Assembly (NCBI RefSeq): GCF_022682495.2
Contig: NW_026527489.1
Span: forward strand, 1-64,000
Direction: 5' to 3'
Source: Desmodus rotundus
Lineage: Eukaryota > Chordata > Mammalia > Chiroptera > Phyllostomidae
DNA length: 64,000 nucleotides
Shown: in pieces, positions 9,175 to 21,490 of the stretch
How the letters are laid out: every line of letters starts with the position of its first letter
How positions within the stretch are numbered: position 1 is the stretch's first letter
Translations under genes and position numbers: made by a program
The notes under the pieces: model-generated
Told to the model about the DNA's origin: nothing
What the model saw: the letters and a program-made list of their open reading frames with translations, nothing else
Databases searched by the model: none

Positions 9175-10693
9175 GGGTGGGTCAGGTGAGCCAAGGGAGG
9201 TGTGTGCTTGGGAGCCTGAGTGCGCATGCGCGGCCCACGTATAGGCCCGAAACGAGCCAGCCGCGGCTCGGAGAAAAGCCATCTCCTGGGGCCTCCCCAT
9301 GTTCTTCCACTCCTCAAGCGTGACCCCTTTACGGATGGAGGAAAAGGGGGATCTTCGCAGTGGTGGGTTCGCGCCAGAGGGGTCTGCGTGTTTGCCTCCA
9401 CGTACGCCAGGTGCCCGCACACCGGGCCCAGGTGTTTGAGCCCCGTGGAGGCAGAGGGCTGCTTATTGCTGGATGCAAGTGTCCTGCGGGGTCAAGGAAC
9501 GGCATGGGCACTCCCCGGGCCACACAGGGCACCGGGCCCTTAGAGAGTTCCATGGGAAATCCCCCGCCAATGCCCCCGGTACCCAAGTCTGTCCTTAGCA
9601 CACTGTCTGTGCGGGGCTGAAGGTACTGCTAGGCAGTGTGGCCTGTGGGAAATCGTGCGGTCCTCTGAGTGGCAGGGAGGGCTGCTGTTTCCCCGAACAG
9701 GTGCGCAGGGACCCTGTAAAACAACTGTGACCTCTCAAGGTGGGTCATGTGACCCCTCAAGGGTGGGGCACGTGACCTCCCAAGGGTGGGTCAGGAGACC
9801 CCACAAGGGTGGGTCACGGGACCCCAAAAGGGTAGGTCACGAGACCCCTCAAGGGTGGGGCACGTGACCCCTCAGGGGTGGGTCACGTGACCCCTCGGGA
9901 GTGGGTCACGAGACCCCTCAGGGGTGGGTCACGTGATACCTCTGGAGTGGGTCACGTGACCCCTCGGGAGTGGGTCACGAGACCCCTCAGGGGTGGGTCA
10001 CGTGATACCTCTGGAGTGGGTCACGAGACCCCTCAGGGGTGGGTCACGTGACCCCTCCGGGGTGGCTCCCCTGACCCCTCAGGGGTGGGTGACGTGACCC
10101 CTCAACAGTGGTTCAGGAGACACGTCAAGGGTGGGTCCCGTGACCCGAGGGAGGCTTGTGGTGGGGTGCCTGACTGCGCACTCGCGGCCCGCTTATAGGC
10201 CCGAAATGAGCCAGCCGCGGCTCGGAGAAAGGCCATCTCCTGGGGGCCTCCCCATGTTCCTCCACTCCTCAAGGAGGACCCCTTTACGGATGGAAGAAAA
10301 GGGGGATCTTCGCAGTGGTGGGTTCCGGCCAGAGGCGTCTGCGGGTTTGCCTGCACGTACGCCAGGTGCTCGCACAACGGGCCCAGGTGTTTGAGCCCCG
10401 TGGAGGCAGAGGGCTGCTTATTGCTGGATGATAGTGTCCTGCAGGGTTAAGGGACGGCGTGGGCACTCCCAGGGCCACAGAGGGCACCTGGCCTTTAGAG
10501 AGTTCCCTGGAAAATTCCCCGCCCAGGCCCCTGGTCCACAAGTCTATCCTGCGTACAGTGTCTGTGCGAGGCTGGGAGTGCTTCTGGGCAGTGTTCCCCA
10601 GGGGAAATCGCGTGGTCCTCTAGGTGGCAGGGAGGGCTCCTGTGTCCACGGACAGGTGCCCAGGGACCCTGTGGAACTGCTGTGACCTCTAAA
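9175..10693. repeat. Unit 7 (B type V, NRF1-like site altered)
   Basis: A half 9175-9738 with a four-G run; minisatellite 9739-10104 (16 repeats); B half 10105-10693; CTCF-like motif 10617-10630. The B-half NRF1-like site at 10175-10186 reads TGCGCACTCGCG. The A half has CTGCGTGTTTGCC and CCGCCAATGCC, shared with units 15 and 25. Confidence 0.95.
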
Positions 10694-12213
10694 GGGTGGG
10701 TCAGGTGAGCCAAGGGAGGTGTGTGCTTGGGAGCCTGAGTGCGCATGCGCGGCCCACGTATAGGCCCGAAACGAGCCAGCCGCGGCTCGGAGAAAAGCCA
10801 TCTCCTGGGGGCCTCCCCATGTTCTTCCACTCCTCAAGCGTGACCCCTTTACGGATGGAGGAAAAGGGGGATCTTCGCAGTGGTAGGTTCACGCCAGAGG
10901 GGTCTGCGGGTTTGCCTCCACGTACGCCAGGTGCCCGCACACCGGGCCCAGGTGTTTGAGCCCCGTGGAGGCAGAGGGCTGCTTATTGCTGGATGCAAGT
11001 GTCCTGCGGGGTCAAGGAACGGCATGGGCACTACCCGGGCCACACAGGGCACCGGGCCCTTAGAGAGTTCCATGGGAAATCCCCCGCCCATGCCCCCGGT
11101 ACCCAAGTCTGTCCTTAGCACACTGTCTGTGCGGGGCTGAAGGTACTGCTAGGCAGTGTGGCCTGTGGGAAATCGTGCGGTCCTCTGAGTGGCAGGGAGG
11201 GCTGCTGTTTCCCCGAACAGGTGCGCAGGGACCCTGTAAAACAGCTGTGACCTCTCAAGGTGGGTCATGTGACCCCTCAAGGGTGGGGCACGTGACCTCC
11301 CAAGGGTGGGTCAGGAGACCCCACAAGGGTGGGTCACGGGACCCCTCAAGGGTGGGTCACGAGACCCCTCAAGGGTTGGTCACGTGACCCCAAAAGGGTA
11401 GGTCACGAGACCCCTCAAGGGTGGGTCACGTGACCCCTCAGGGGTGGGTCACGAGACCCCTCAGGGGTGGGTCACGTGACCCCTCGGGAGTGGGTCACGA
11501 GACCCCTCAGGGGTGGGTCAGGTGATACCTCTGGAGTGGGTCACGAGACCCCTCAGGGGTGGGTCACGTGACCCCTCCGGGGTGGCTCCCGTGACCCCTC
11601 AGGGGTGGGTGACGTGACCCCTCAACAGTGGTTCAGGAGACACGTCAAGGGTGGGTCCCGTGACCCGAGGGAGGCTTGTGGTGGGGAGCCTGAGTGCGCA
11701 CGCGCGGCCCGCTTATAGGCCCGAAATGAGCCAGCCGCGGCTCGGAGAAAAGCCATCTCCTGGGGGCCTCCCCATGTTCCTCCACTCCTCAAGGAGGACC
11801 CCTTTACGGATGGAAGAAAAGGGGGATCTTCGCAGTGGTGGGTTCCGGCCAGAGGCGTCTGCGGGTTTGCCTGCACGTACGCCAGGTGCTCGCACAACGG
11901 GCCCAGGTGTTTGAGCCCCGTGGAGGCAGAGGGCTGCTTATTGCTGGATGATAGTGTCCTGCAGGGTTAAGGGACGGCGTGGGCACTCCCAAGGCCACAG
12001 AGGGCACCTGGCCTTTAGAGAGTTCCCTGGAAAATTCCTCGCCCAGGCCCTTGGTCCACAAGTCTATCCTGGGTACAGTGTCTGTGCGAGGCTGGGAGTG
12101 CTTCTGGGCAGTGTTCCCCAGGGGAAATCGCGTGGTCCTCTAGGTGGCAGGGAGGGCTCCTGTGTCCACGGACAGGTGCCCAGGGACCCTGTGGAACTGG
12201 TGTGACCTCCAAA
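10694..12213. repeat. Unit 8 (B type Q)
   Basis: A half 10694-11258; minisatellite 11259-11624 (16 repeats); B half 11625-12213; CTCF-like motif 12137-12150. The A half carries the unit 6-like variants GGTTCACGCC and CACTACCCGGG with a private GTGGTAGG, joined to a Q-type B half; this mosaic suggests exchange between units. Confidence 0.95.
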
Positions 12214-13733
12214 GGGTGGGTCAGGTGAGCCAAGGGAGGTGTGTGCTTGGGAGCCTGAGTGCGCATGCGCGGCCCACGTATAGGCCCGAAACGAGCCAGC
12301 CGCGGCTCGGAGAAAAGCCATCTCCTGGGGGCCTCCCCATGTTCTTCCACTCCTCAAGCGTGACCCCTTTACGGATGGAGGAAAAGGGGGATCTTCGCAG
12401 TGGTGGGTTCGCGCCAGAGGGGTCTGCGGGTTTGCCTCCACGTACGCCAGGTGCCCGCACACCGGGCCCAGGTGTTTGAGCCCCGTGGAGGCAGAGGGCT
12501 GCTTATTGCTGGATGCAAGTGTCCTGCGGGGTCAAGGAACGGCATGGGCACTACCCGGGCCACACAGGGCACCGGGCCCTTAGAGAGTTCCATGGGAAAT
12601 CCCCCGCCCATGCCCCCGGTACCCAAGTCTGTCCTTAGCACACTGTCTGTGCGGGGCTGAAGGTACTGCTAGGCAGTGTGGCCTGTGGGAAATCGTGCGG
12701 TCCTCTGAGTGGCAGGGAGGGCTGCTGTTTCCCCGAACAGGTGCGCAGGGACCCTGTAAAACAGCTGTGACCTCTCAAGGTGGGTCATGTGACCCCTCAA
12801 GGGTGGGGCACGTGACCTCCCAAGGGTGGGTCAGGAGACCCCACAAGGGTGGGTCACGGGACCCCTCAAGGGTGGGTCACGAGACCCCTCAAGGGTTGGT
12901 CACGTGACCCCAAAAGGGTAGGTCACGAGACCCCTCAAGGGTGGGTCACGTGACCCCTCAGGGGTGGGTCACGAGACCCCTCAGGGGTGGGTCACGTGAC
13001 CCCTCGGGAGTGGGTCACGAGACCCCTCAGGGGTGGGTCAGGTGATACCTCTGGAGTGGGTCACGAGACCCCTCAGGGGTGGGTCACGTGACCCCTCCGG
13101 GGTGGCTCCCGTGACCCCTCAGGGGTGGGTGACGTGACCCCTCAACAGTGGTTCAGGAGACACGTCAAGGGTGGGTCCCGTGACCCGAGGGAGGCTTGTG
13201 GTGGGGAGCCTGAGTGCGCACGCGCGGCCCGCTTATAGGCCCGAAATGAGCCAGCCGCGGCTCGGAGAAAAGCCATCTCCTGGGGGCCTCCCCATGTTCC
13301 TCCACTCCTCAAGGAGGACCCCTTTACGGATGGAAGAAAAGGGGGATCTTCGCAGTGGTGGGTTCCGGCCAGAGGCGTCTGCGGGTTTGCCTGCACGTAC
13401 GCCAGGTGCTCGCACAACGGGCCCAGGTGTTTGAGCCCCGTGGAGGCAGAGGGCTGCTTATTGCTGGATGATAGTGTCCTGCAGGGTTAAGGGACGGCGT
13501 GGGCACTCCCAGGGCCACAGAGGGCACCTGGCCTTTAGAGAGTTCCCTGGAAAATTCCTCGCCCAGGCCCTTGGTCCACAAGTCTATCCTGGGTACAGTG
13601 TCTGTGCGAGGCTGGGAGTGCTTCTGGGCAGTGTTCCCCAGGGGAAATCGCGTGGTCCTCTAGGTGGCAGGGAGGGCTCCTGTGTCCACGGACAGGTGCC
13701 CAGGGACCCTGTGGAACTGGTGTGACCTCCAAA
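12214..13733. repeat. Unit 9 (B type Q)
   Basis: A half 12214-12778; minisatellite 12779-13144 (16 repeats); B half 13145-13733; CTCF-like motif 13657-13670. The minisatellite and B half are nearly the same as in unit 8, so units 8 and 9 look like a recent tandem duplication. Confidence 0.95.
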
Positions 13734-15253
13734 GGGTGGGTCAGGTGAGCCAAGGGAGGTGTGTGCTTGGGAGCCTGAGTGCGCATGCGCGGCCCACGTA
13801 TAGGCCCGAAACGAGCCAGCCGCGGCTCGGAGAAAAGCCATCTCCTGGGGGCCTCCCCATGTTCTTCCACTCCTCAAGCGTGACCCCTTTACGGATGGAG
13901 GAAAAGGGGGATCTTCGCAGTGGTGGGTTCGCGCCAGAGGGGTCTGCGGGTTTGCCTCCACGTACGCCAGGTGCCCGCACACCGGGCCCAGGTGTTTGAG
14001 CCCCGTGGAGGCAGAGGGCTGCTTATTGCTGGATGCAAGTGTCCTGCGGGGTCAAGGAACGGCATGGGCACTCCCCGGGCCACACAGGGCACCGGGCCCT
14101 TAGAGAGTTCCATGGGAAATCCCCCGCCCATGCCCCCGGTACCCAAGTCTGTCCTTAGCACACTGTCTGTGCGGGGCTGAAGGTACTGCTAGGCAGTGTG
14201 GCCTGTGGGAAATCGTGCGGTCCTCTGAGTGGCAGGGAGGGCTGCTGTTTCCCCGAACAGGTGCGCAGGGACCCTGTAAAACAGCTGTGACCTCTCAAGG
14301 TGGGTCATGTGACCCCTCAAGGGTGGGGCACGTGACCTCCCAAGGGTGGGTCAGGAGACCCCACAAGGGTGGGTCACGGGACCCCTCAAGGGTGGGTCAC
14401 GAGACCCCTCAAGGGTGGGTCACGTGACCCCTCAGGGGTGGGTCACGTGACCTCTCGGGAGTGGGTCACGTGACCCCTCGGGAGTGGGTCACGAGACCCC
14501 TCAGGGGTGGGTCACGTGACCCCTCGGGAGTGGGTCACGAGACCCCTCAGGGGTGGGTCACGTGATACCTCTGGAGTGGGTCACGAGACCCCTCAGGGGT
14601 GGGTCACGTGACCCCTCCGGGGTGGCTCCCGTGACCCCTCAGGGGTGGGTGATGTGACCCCTCAACAGTGGTTCAGGAGACACGTCAAGGGTGGGTCCCG
14701 TGACCCGAGGGAGACTTGTGGTGGGGAGCCTGAGTGCGCACGCGCGGCCCGCTTATAGGCCCGAAATGAGCCAGCCGCGGCTGGGAGAAAGGCCATCTCC
14801 TGGGGGCCTCCCCATGTTCCTCCACTCCTCAAGGAGGACCCCTTTACGGATGGAAGAAAAGGGGGATCTTCGCAGTGGTGGGTTCCGGCCAGAGGCGTCT
14901 GCGGGTTTGCCTGCACGTACGCCAGGTGCTCGCACAACGGGCCCAGGTGTTTGAGCCCCGTGGAGGCAGAGGGCTGCTTATTGCTGGATGATAGTGTCCT
15001 GCAGGGTTAAGGGACGGCGTGGGCACTCCCAGGGCCACAGAGGGCACCTGGCCTTTAGAGAGTTCCCTGGAAAATTCCTCGCCCAGGCCCTTGGTCCACA
15101 AGTCTATCCTGGGTACAGTGTCTGTGCGAGGCTGGGAGTGCTTCTGGGCAGTGTTCCCCAGGGGAAATCGCGTGGTCCTCTAGGTGGCAGGGAGGGCTCC
15201 TGTGTCCACGGACAGGTGCCCAGGGACCCTGTGGAACTGCTGTGACCTCTAAA
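13734..15253. repeat. Unit 10 (B type R)
   Basis: A half 13734-14298; minisatellite 14299-14664 (16 repeats); B half 14665-15253; CTCF-like motif 15177-15190. Matches units 3, 13 and 20 in length and variants. Confidence 0.95.
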
Positions 15254-16840
15254 GGGTGGGTCAGGTGAGCCAAGGGAGGTGTGTGCTTGGGAGCCTGAGT
15301 GCGCATGCGCGGCCCACGTATAGGCCCGAAACGAGCCAGCCGCGGCTCGGAGAAAAGCCATCTCCTGGGCCTCCCCATGTTCTTCCACTCCTCAAGCGTG
15401 ACCCCTTTACGGATGGAGGAAAAGGGGGATCTTCGCAGTGGTGGGTTCGCGCCAGAGGGGTCTGCGGGTTTGCCTCCACGTACGCCAGGTGCCCGCACAC
15501 CGGGCCCAGGTGTTTGAGCCCCGTGGAGGCAGAGGGCTGCTTATTGCTGGATGCAAGTGTCCTGCGGGGTCAAGGAACGGCATGGGCACTCCCCAGGCCA
15601 CACAGGGCACCGGGCCCTTAGAGAGTTCCATGGGAAATCCCCCGCCCATGCACCCGGTACCCAAGTCTGTCCTTAGCACACTGTCTGTGCGGGGCTGAAG
15701 GTACTGCTAGGCAGTGTGGCCTGTGGGAAATCGTGCGGTCCTCTGAGTGGCAGGGAGGGCTGCTGTTTTTCCGAACAGGTGCGCAGGGACCCTGTAAAAC
15801 AGCTGTGACCTCTCAAGGTGGGTCATGTGACCCCTCAAGGGTGGGGCACGTGACCTCCCAAGGGTGGGTCAGGAGACCCCACAAGGGTGGGTCACGGGAC
15901 CCCTCAAGGGTGGGTCACGTGACCCCTCAGGTGTGGGTCACGCGACCCCTCGGGAGTGGGTCACGTGACGCCTCGGGAGTGGGTCACGAGACCCCTCAGG
16001 GATGGGTCACGTGACCCCTCGGGAGTGGGTCACGAGACCCCTCAGGGGTGGGTCACGTGATACCTCTGGAGTGGGTCGCGAGACCCCTCAGGGGTGGGTC
16101 ACGTGACCCCTCGGGAGTGGGTCACGAGACCCCTCAGTGGTGGGTCACGTGATACCTCGGGAGTGGGTCACGAGACCCCTCAGGGGTGGGTCACGTGACC
16201 CCTCCGGGGTGGCTCCCGTGACCCCTCAGGGGTGGGTGACGTGACCCCTCAACAGTGGTTCAGGAGACACGTCAACGGTGGGTCCCGTGACCCGAGGGAG
16301 GCTTGTGGTGGGGTGCCTGAGTGCGCACGCGCGGCCCGCTTATAGGCCCGAAATGAGCCAGCCGCGGTTCGGAGAAAAGCCATCTCCTGGGGGCCTCCCC
16401 ATGTTCCTCCACTCCTCAAGGAGGACCCCTTTACGGATGGAAGAAAAGGGGGATCTTCGCAGTGGAGGGTTCGGGCCAGAGGGGTCTGCGGGTTTGCCTG
16501 CACGTACGCCAGGTGCTCGCACAACGGGCCCAGGTGTTTGAGCCCCGTGGAGGCAGAGGGCTGCTTATTGCTGGATGATAGTGTCCTGCAGGGTTAAGGG
16601 ACGGCGTGGGCACTCCCAGGGCCACAGAGGGCACCTGGCCTTTAGAGAGTTCCCTGGAAAATTCCCCGCCCAGGCCCCTGGTCCACAAGTCTATCCTGCG
16701 TACAGTGTCTGTGCGAGGCTGGGAGTGCTTCTGGGCAGTGTTCCCCAGGGGAAATCGCGTGGTCCTCTAGGTGGCAGGGAGGGCTCCTGTGTCCACGGAC
16801 AGGTGCCCAGGGACCCTGTGGAACTGCTGTGACCTCTAAA
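15254..16840. repeat. Unit 11 (B type P)
   Basis: A half 15254-15816 with a three-G run (CTCCTGGGCCTCC, 2 bp short); minisatellite 15817-16251 (19 repeats, with private forms such as GTCGCGAGAC); B half 16252-16840; CTCF-like motif 16764-16777. The three-G run recurs only in units 12 and 28. Confidence 0.95.
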
Positions 16841-18404
16841 GGGTGGGTCAGGTGAGCCAAGGGAGGTGTGTGCTTGGGAGCCTGAGTGCGCATGCGCGGC
16901 CCACGTATAGGCCCGAAACGAGCCAGCCGCGGCTCGGAGAAAAGCCATCTCCTGGGCCTCCCCATGTTCTTCCACTCCTCAAGCGTGACCCCTTTACGGA
17001 TGGAGGAAAAGGGGGATCTTCGCAGTGGTGGGTTCGCGCCAGAGGGGTCTGCGGGTTTGCCTCCACGTACGCCAGGTGCCCGCACACCGGGCCCAGGTGT
17101 TTGAGCCCCGTGGAGGCAGAGGGCTGCTTATTGCTGGATGCAAGTGTCCTGCGGGGTCAAGGAACGGCATGGGCACTCCCCGGGCCACACAGGGCACCGG
17201 GCCCTTAGAGAGTTCCATGGGAAATCCCCCGCCCATGCACCCGGTACCCAAGTCTGTCCTTAGCACACTGTCTGTGCGGGGCTGAAGGTACTGCTAGGCA
17301 GTGTGGCCTGTGGGAAATCGTGCGGTCCTCTGAGTGGCAGGGAGGGCTGCTGTTTTTCCGAACAGGTGCGCAGGGACCCTGTAAAACAGCTGTGACCTCT
17401 CAAGGTGGGTCATGTGACCCCTCAAGGGTGGGGCACGTGACCTCCCAAGGGTGGGTCAGGAGACCCCACAAGGGTGGGTCACGGGACCCCTCAAGGGTTG
17501 GTCACGTGACCCCAAAAGGGTAGGTCACGAGACCCCTCAAGGGTGGGTCACGTGACCCCTCAGGGGTGGGTCACGTGACCCCTCGGGAGTGGGTCACGAG
17601 ACCCCTCAGGGGTGGGTCACGTGACCCCTCGGGAGTGGGTCACGAGACCCCTCAGGGGTGGGTCACGTGACCCCTCGGGAGTGGGTCACGAGACCCCTCA
17701 GTGGTGGGTCAGGTGATACCTCTGGAGTGGGTCACGAGACCCCTCAGGGGTGGGTCACGTGACCCCTCCGGGGTGGCTCCCGTGACCCCTCAGGGGTGGG
17801 TGACGTGACCCCTCAACAGTGGTTCAGGAGACACGTCAAGGGTGGGTCCCGTGACCCGAGGGAGGCTTGTGGTGGGGAGCCTGAGTGCGCACGCGCGGCC
17901 CGCTTATAGGCCCGAAATGAGCCAGCCGCGGCTCGGAGAAAAGCCATCTCCTGGGGGCCTCCCCATGTTCCTCCACTCCTCAAGGAGGACCCCTTTACGG
18001 ATGGAAGAAAAGGGGGATCTTCGCAGTGGTGGGTTCCGGCCAGAGGCGTCTGCGGGTTTGCCTGCACGTACGCCAGGTGCTCGCACAACGGGCCCAGGTG
18101 TTTGAGCCCCGTGGAGGCAGAGGGCTGCTTATTGCTGGATGATAGTGTCCTGCAGGGTTAAGGGACGGCGTGGGCACTCCCAGGGCCACAGAGGGCACCT
18201 GGCCTTTAGAGAGTTCCCTGGAAAATTCCTCGCCCAGGCCCTTGGTCCACAAGTCTATCCTGGGTACAGTGTCTGTGCGAGGCTGGGAGTGCTTCTGGGC
18301 AGTGTTCCCCAGGGGAAATCGCGTGGTCCTCTAGGTGGCAGGGAGGGCTCCTGTGTCCACGGACAGGTGCCCAGGGACCCTGTGGAACTGGTGTGACCTC
18401 CAAA
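16841..18404. repeat. Unit 12 (B type Q)
   Basis: A half 16841-17403 with a three-G run; minisatellite 17404-17815 (18 repeats); B half 17816-18404; CTCF-like motif 18328-18341. Shares CATGCACCCGG and TTTTTCCG with units 2 and 11. Confidence 0.95.
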
Positions 18405-19924
18405 GGGTGGGTCAGGTGAGCCAAGGGAGGTGTGTGCTTGGGAGCCTGAGTGCGCATGCGCGGCCCACGTATAGGCCCGAAACGAGCCAGCCGCGGCTCG
18501 GAGAAAAGCCATCTCCTGGGGGCCTCCCCATGTTCTTCCACTCCTCAAGCGTGACCCCTTTACGGATGGAGGAAAAGGGGGATCTTCGCAGTGGTGGGTT
18601 CGCGCCAGAGGGGTCTGCGGGTTTGCCTCCACGTACGCCAGGTGCCCGCACACCGGGCCCAGGTGTTTGAGCCCCGTGGAGGCAGAGGGCTGCTTATTGC
18701 TGGATGCAAGTGTCCTGCGGGGTCAAGGAACGGCATGGGCACTCCCCGGGCCACACAGGGCACCGGGCCCTTAGAGAGTTCCATGGGAAATCCCCCGCCC
18801 ATGCCCCCGGTACCCAAGTCTGTCCTTAGCACACTGTCTGTGCGGGGCTGAAGGTACTGCTAGGCAGTGTGGCCTGTGGGAAATCGTGCGGTCCTCTGAG
18901 TGGCAGGGAGGGCTGCTGTTTCCCCGAACAGGTGCGCAGGGACCCTGTAAAACAGCTGTGACCTCTCAAGGTGGGTCATGTGACCCCTCAAGGGTGGGGC
19001 ACGTGACCTCCCAAGGGTGGGTCAGGAGACCCCACAAGGGTGGGTCACGGGACCCCTCAAGGGTGGGTCACGAGACCCCTCAAGGGTGGGTCACGTGACC
19101 CCTCAGGGGTGGGTCACGTGACCTCTCGGGAGTGGGTCACGTGACCCCTCGGGAGTGGGTCACGAGACCCCTCAGGGGTGGGTCACGTGACCCCTCGGGA
19201 GTGGGTCACGAGACCCCTCAGGGGTGGGTCACGTGATACCTCTGGAGTGGGTCACGAGACCCCTCAGGGGTGGGTCACGTGACCCCTCCGGGGTGGCTCC
19301 CGTGACCCCTCAGGGGTGGGTGATGTGACCCCTCAACAGTGGTTCAGGAGACACGTCAAGGGTGGGTCCCGTGACCCGAGGGAGACTTGTGGTGGGGAGC
19401 CTGAGTGCGCACGCGCGGCCCGCTTATAGGCCCGAAATGAGCCAGCCGCGGCTGGGAGAAAGGCCATCTCCTGGGGGCCTCCCCATGTTCCTCCACTCCT
19501 CAAGGAGGACCCCTTTACGGATGGAAGAAAAGGGGGATCTTCGCAGTGGTGGGTTCCGGCCAGAGGCGTCTGCGGGTTTGCCTGCACGTACGCCAGGTGC
19601 TCGCACAACGGGCCCAGGTGTTTGAGCCCCGTGGAGGCAGAGGGCTGCTTATTGCTGGATGATAGTGTCCTGCAGGGTTAAGGGACGGCGTGGGCACTCC
19701 CAGGGCCACAGAGGGCACCTGGCCTTTAGAGAGTTCCCTGGAAAATTCCTCGCCCAGGCCCTTGGTCCACAAGTCTATCCTGGGTACAGTGTCTGTGCGA
19801 GGCTGGGAGTGCTTCTGGGCAGTGTTCCCCAGGGGAAATCGCGTGGTCCTCTAGGTGGCAGGGAGGGCTCCTGTGTCCACGGACAGGTGCCCAGGGACCC
19901 TGTGGAACTGCTGTGACCTCTAAA
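18405..19924. repeat. Unit 13 (B type R)
   Basis: A half 18405-18969; minisatellite 18970-19335 (16 repeats); B half 19336-19924; CTCF-like motif 19848-19861. I saw no difference from unit 3, which lies 15,333 bp upstream. Confidence 0.95.
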
Positions 19925-21490
19925 GGGTGGGTCAGGTGAGCCAAGGGAGGTGTGTGCTTGGGAGCCTGAGTGCGCATGCGCGGCCCACGTATAGGCCCGA
20001 AACGAGCCAGCCGCGGCTCGGAGAAAAGCCATCTCCTGGGGGCCTCCCCATGTTCTTCCACTCCTCAAGCGTGACCCCTTTACGGATGGAGGAAAAGGGG
20101 GATCTTCGCAGTGGTGGGTTCGCGCCAGGGGGTTCTGCGGGTTTGCCTCCACGTACGCCAGGTGCCCGCACACCGGGCCCAGGTGTTTGAGCCCCGTGGA
20201 GGCAGAGGGCTGCTTATTGCTGGATGCAAGTGTCCTGCGGGGTCAAGGAACGGCATGGGCACTCCCCGGGCCACTCAGGGCACCGGGCCCTTAGAGAGTT
20301 CCATGGGAAATCCCCCGCCCATGCCCCCGGTACCCAAGTCTGTCCTTAGCACACTGTCTGTGCGGGGCTGAAGGTACTGCTAGGCAGTGTGGCCTGTGGG
20401 AAATCGTGCGGTCCTCTGAGTGGCAGGGAGGGCTGCTGTTTCCCCGAACAGGTGCGCAGGGACCCTGTAAAACAGCTGTGACCTCTCAAGGTGGGTCATG
20501 TGACCCCTCAAGGGTGGGGCACGTGACCTCCCAAGGGTGGGTCAGGAGACCCCACAAGGGTGGGTCACGGGACCCCTCAAGGGTGGGTCACGAGACCCCT
20601 CAAGGGTTGGTCACGTGACCCCAAAAGTGTAGGTAACGAGACCCCTCAAGGGTGGGTCACGTGACCCCTCAGGGGTGGGTCACGTGACCCCTCGGGAGTG
20701 GGTCACGAGACCCCTCAGGGGTGGGTCACGTGACCCCTCGGGAGTGGGTCACGAGACCCCTCAGGGGTGGGTCACGTGACCCCTCAGTGGTGGGTCACGT
20801 GATACCTCTGGAGTGGGTCACGAGACCCCTCAGGGGTGGGTCACGTGACCCCTCCGGGGTGGCTCCCGTGACCCCTCAGGGGTGGGTGATGTGACTCCTC
20901 AACAGTGGTTCAGGAGACACGTCAAGGGTGGGTCCCGTGACCCGAGGGAGGCTTGTGGTGGGGAGCCTGAGTGCGCACGCGCGGCCCGCTTATAGGCCCG
21001 AAATGAGCCAGCCGCGGCTCGGAGAAAAGCCATCTCCTTGGGGCCTCCCCATGTTCCTCCACTCCTCAAGGAGGACCCCTTTACGGATGGAAGAAAAGGG
21101 GGATCTTCGCAGTGGTGGGTTCCGGCCAGAGGCGTCTGCGGGTTTGCCTGCACGTACGCCAGGTGCTCGCACAACGGGCCCAGGTGTTTGAGCCCCGTGG
21201 AGGCAGAGGGCTGCTTATTGCTGGATGATAGTGTCCTGCAGGGTTAAGGGACGGCGTGGGCACTCCCAGGGCCACAGAGGGCACCTGGCCTTTAGAGAGT
21301 TCCCTGGAAAATTCCTCGCCCAGGCCCTTGGTCCACAAGTCTATCCTGGGTACAGTGTCTGTGCGAGGCTGGGAGTGCTTCTGGGCAGTGTTCCCCAGGG
21401 GAAATCGCGTGGTCCTCTAGGTGGCAGGGAGGGCTCCTGTGTCCACGGTTAGGTGCCCAGGGACCCTGTGGAACTGCTGTGACCTCTAAA
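19925..21490. repeat. Unit 14 (B type S)
   Basis: A half 19925-20489; minisatellite 20490-20901 (18 repeats); B half 20902-21490; CTCF-like motif 21414-21427. Carries the same rare variants as unit 4 (CCAGGGGGTTCTGC, AAAAGTGTAGGTAACGAG, CCACGGTTAGG). Confidence 0.95.
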
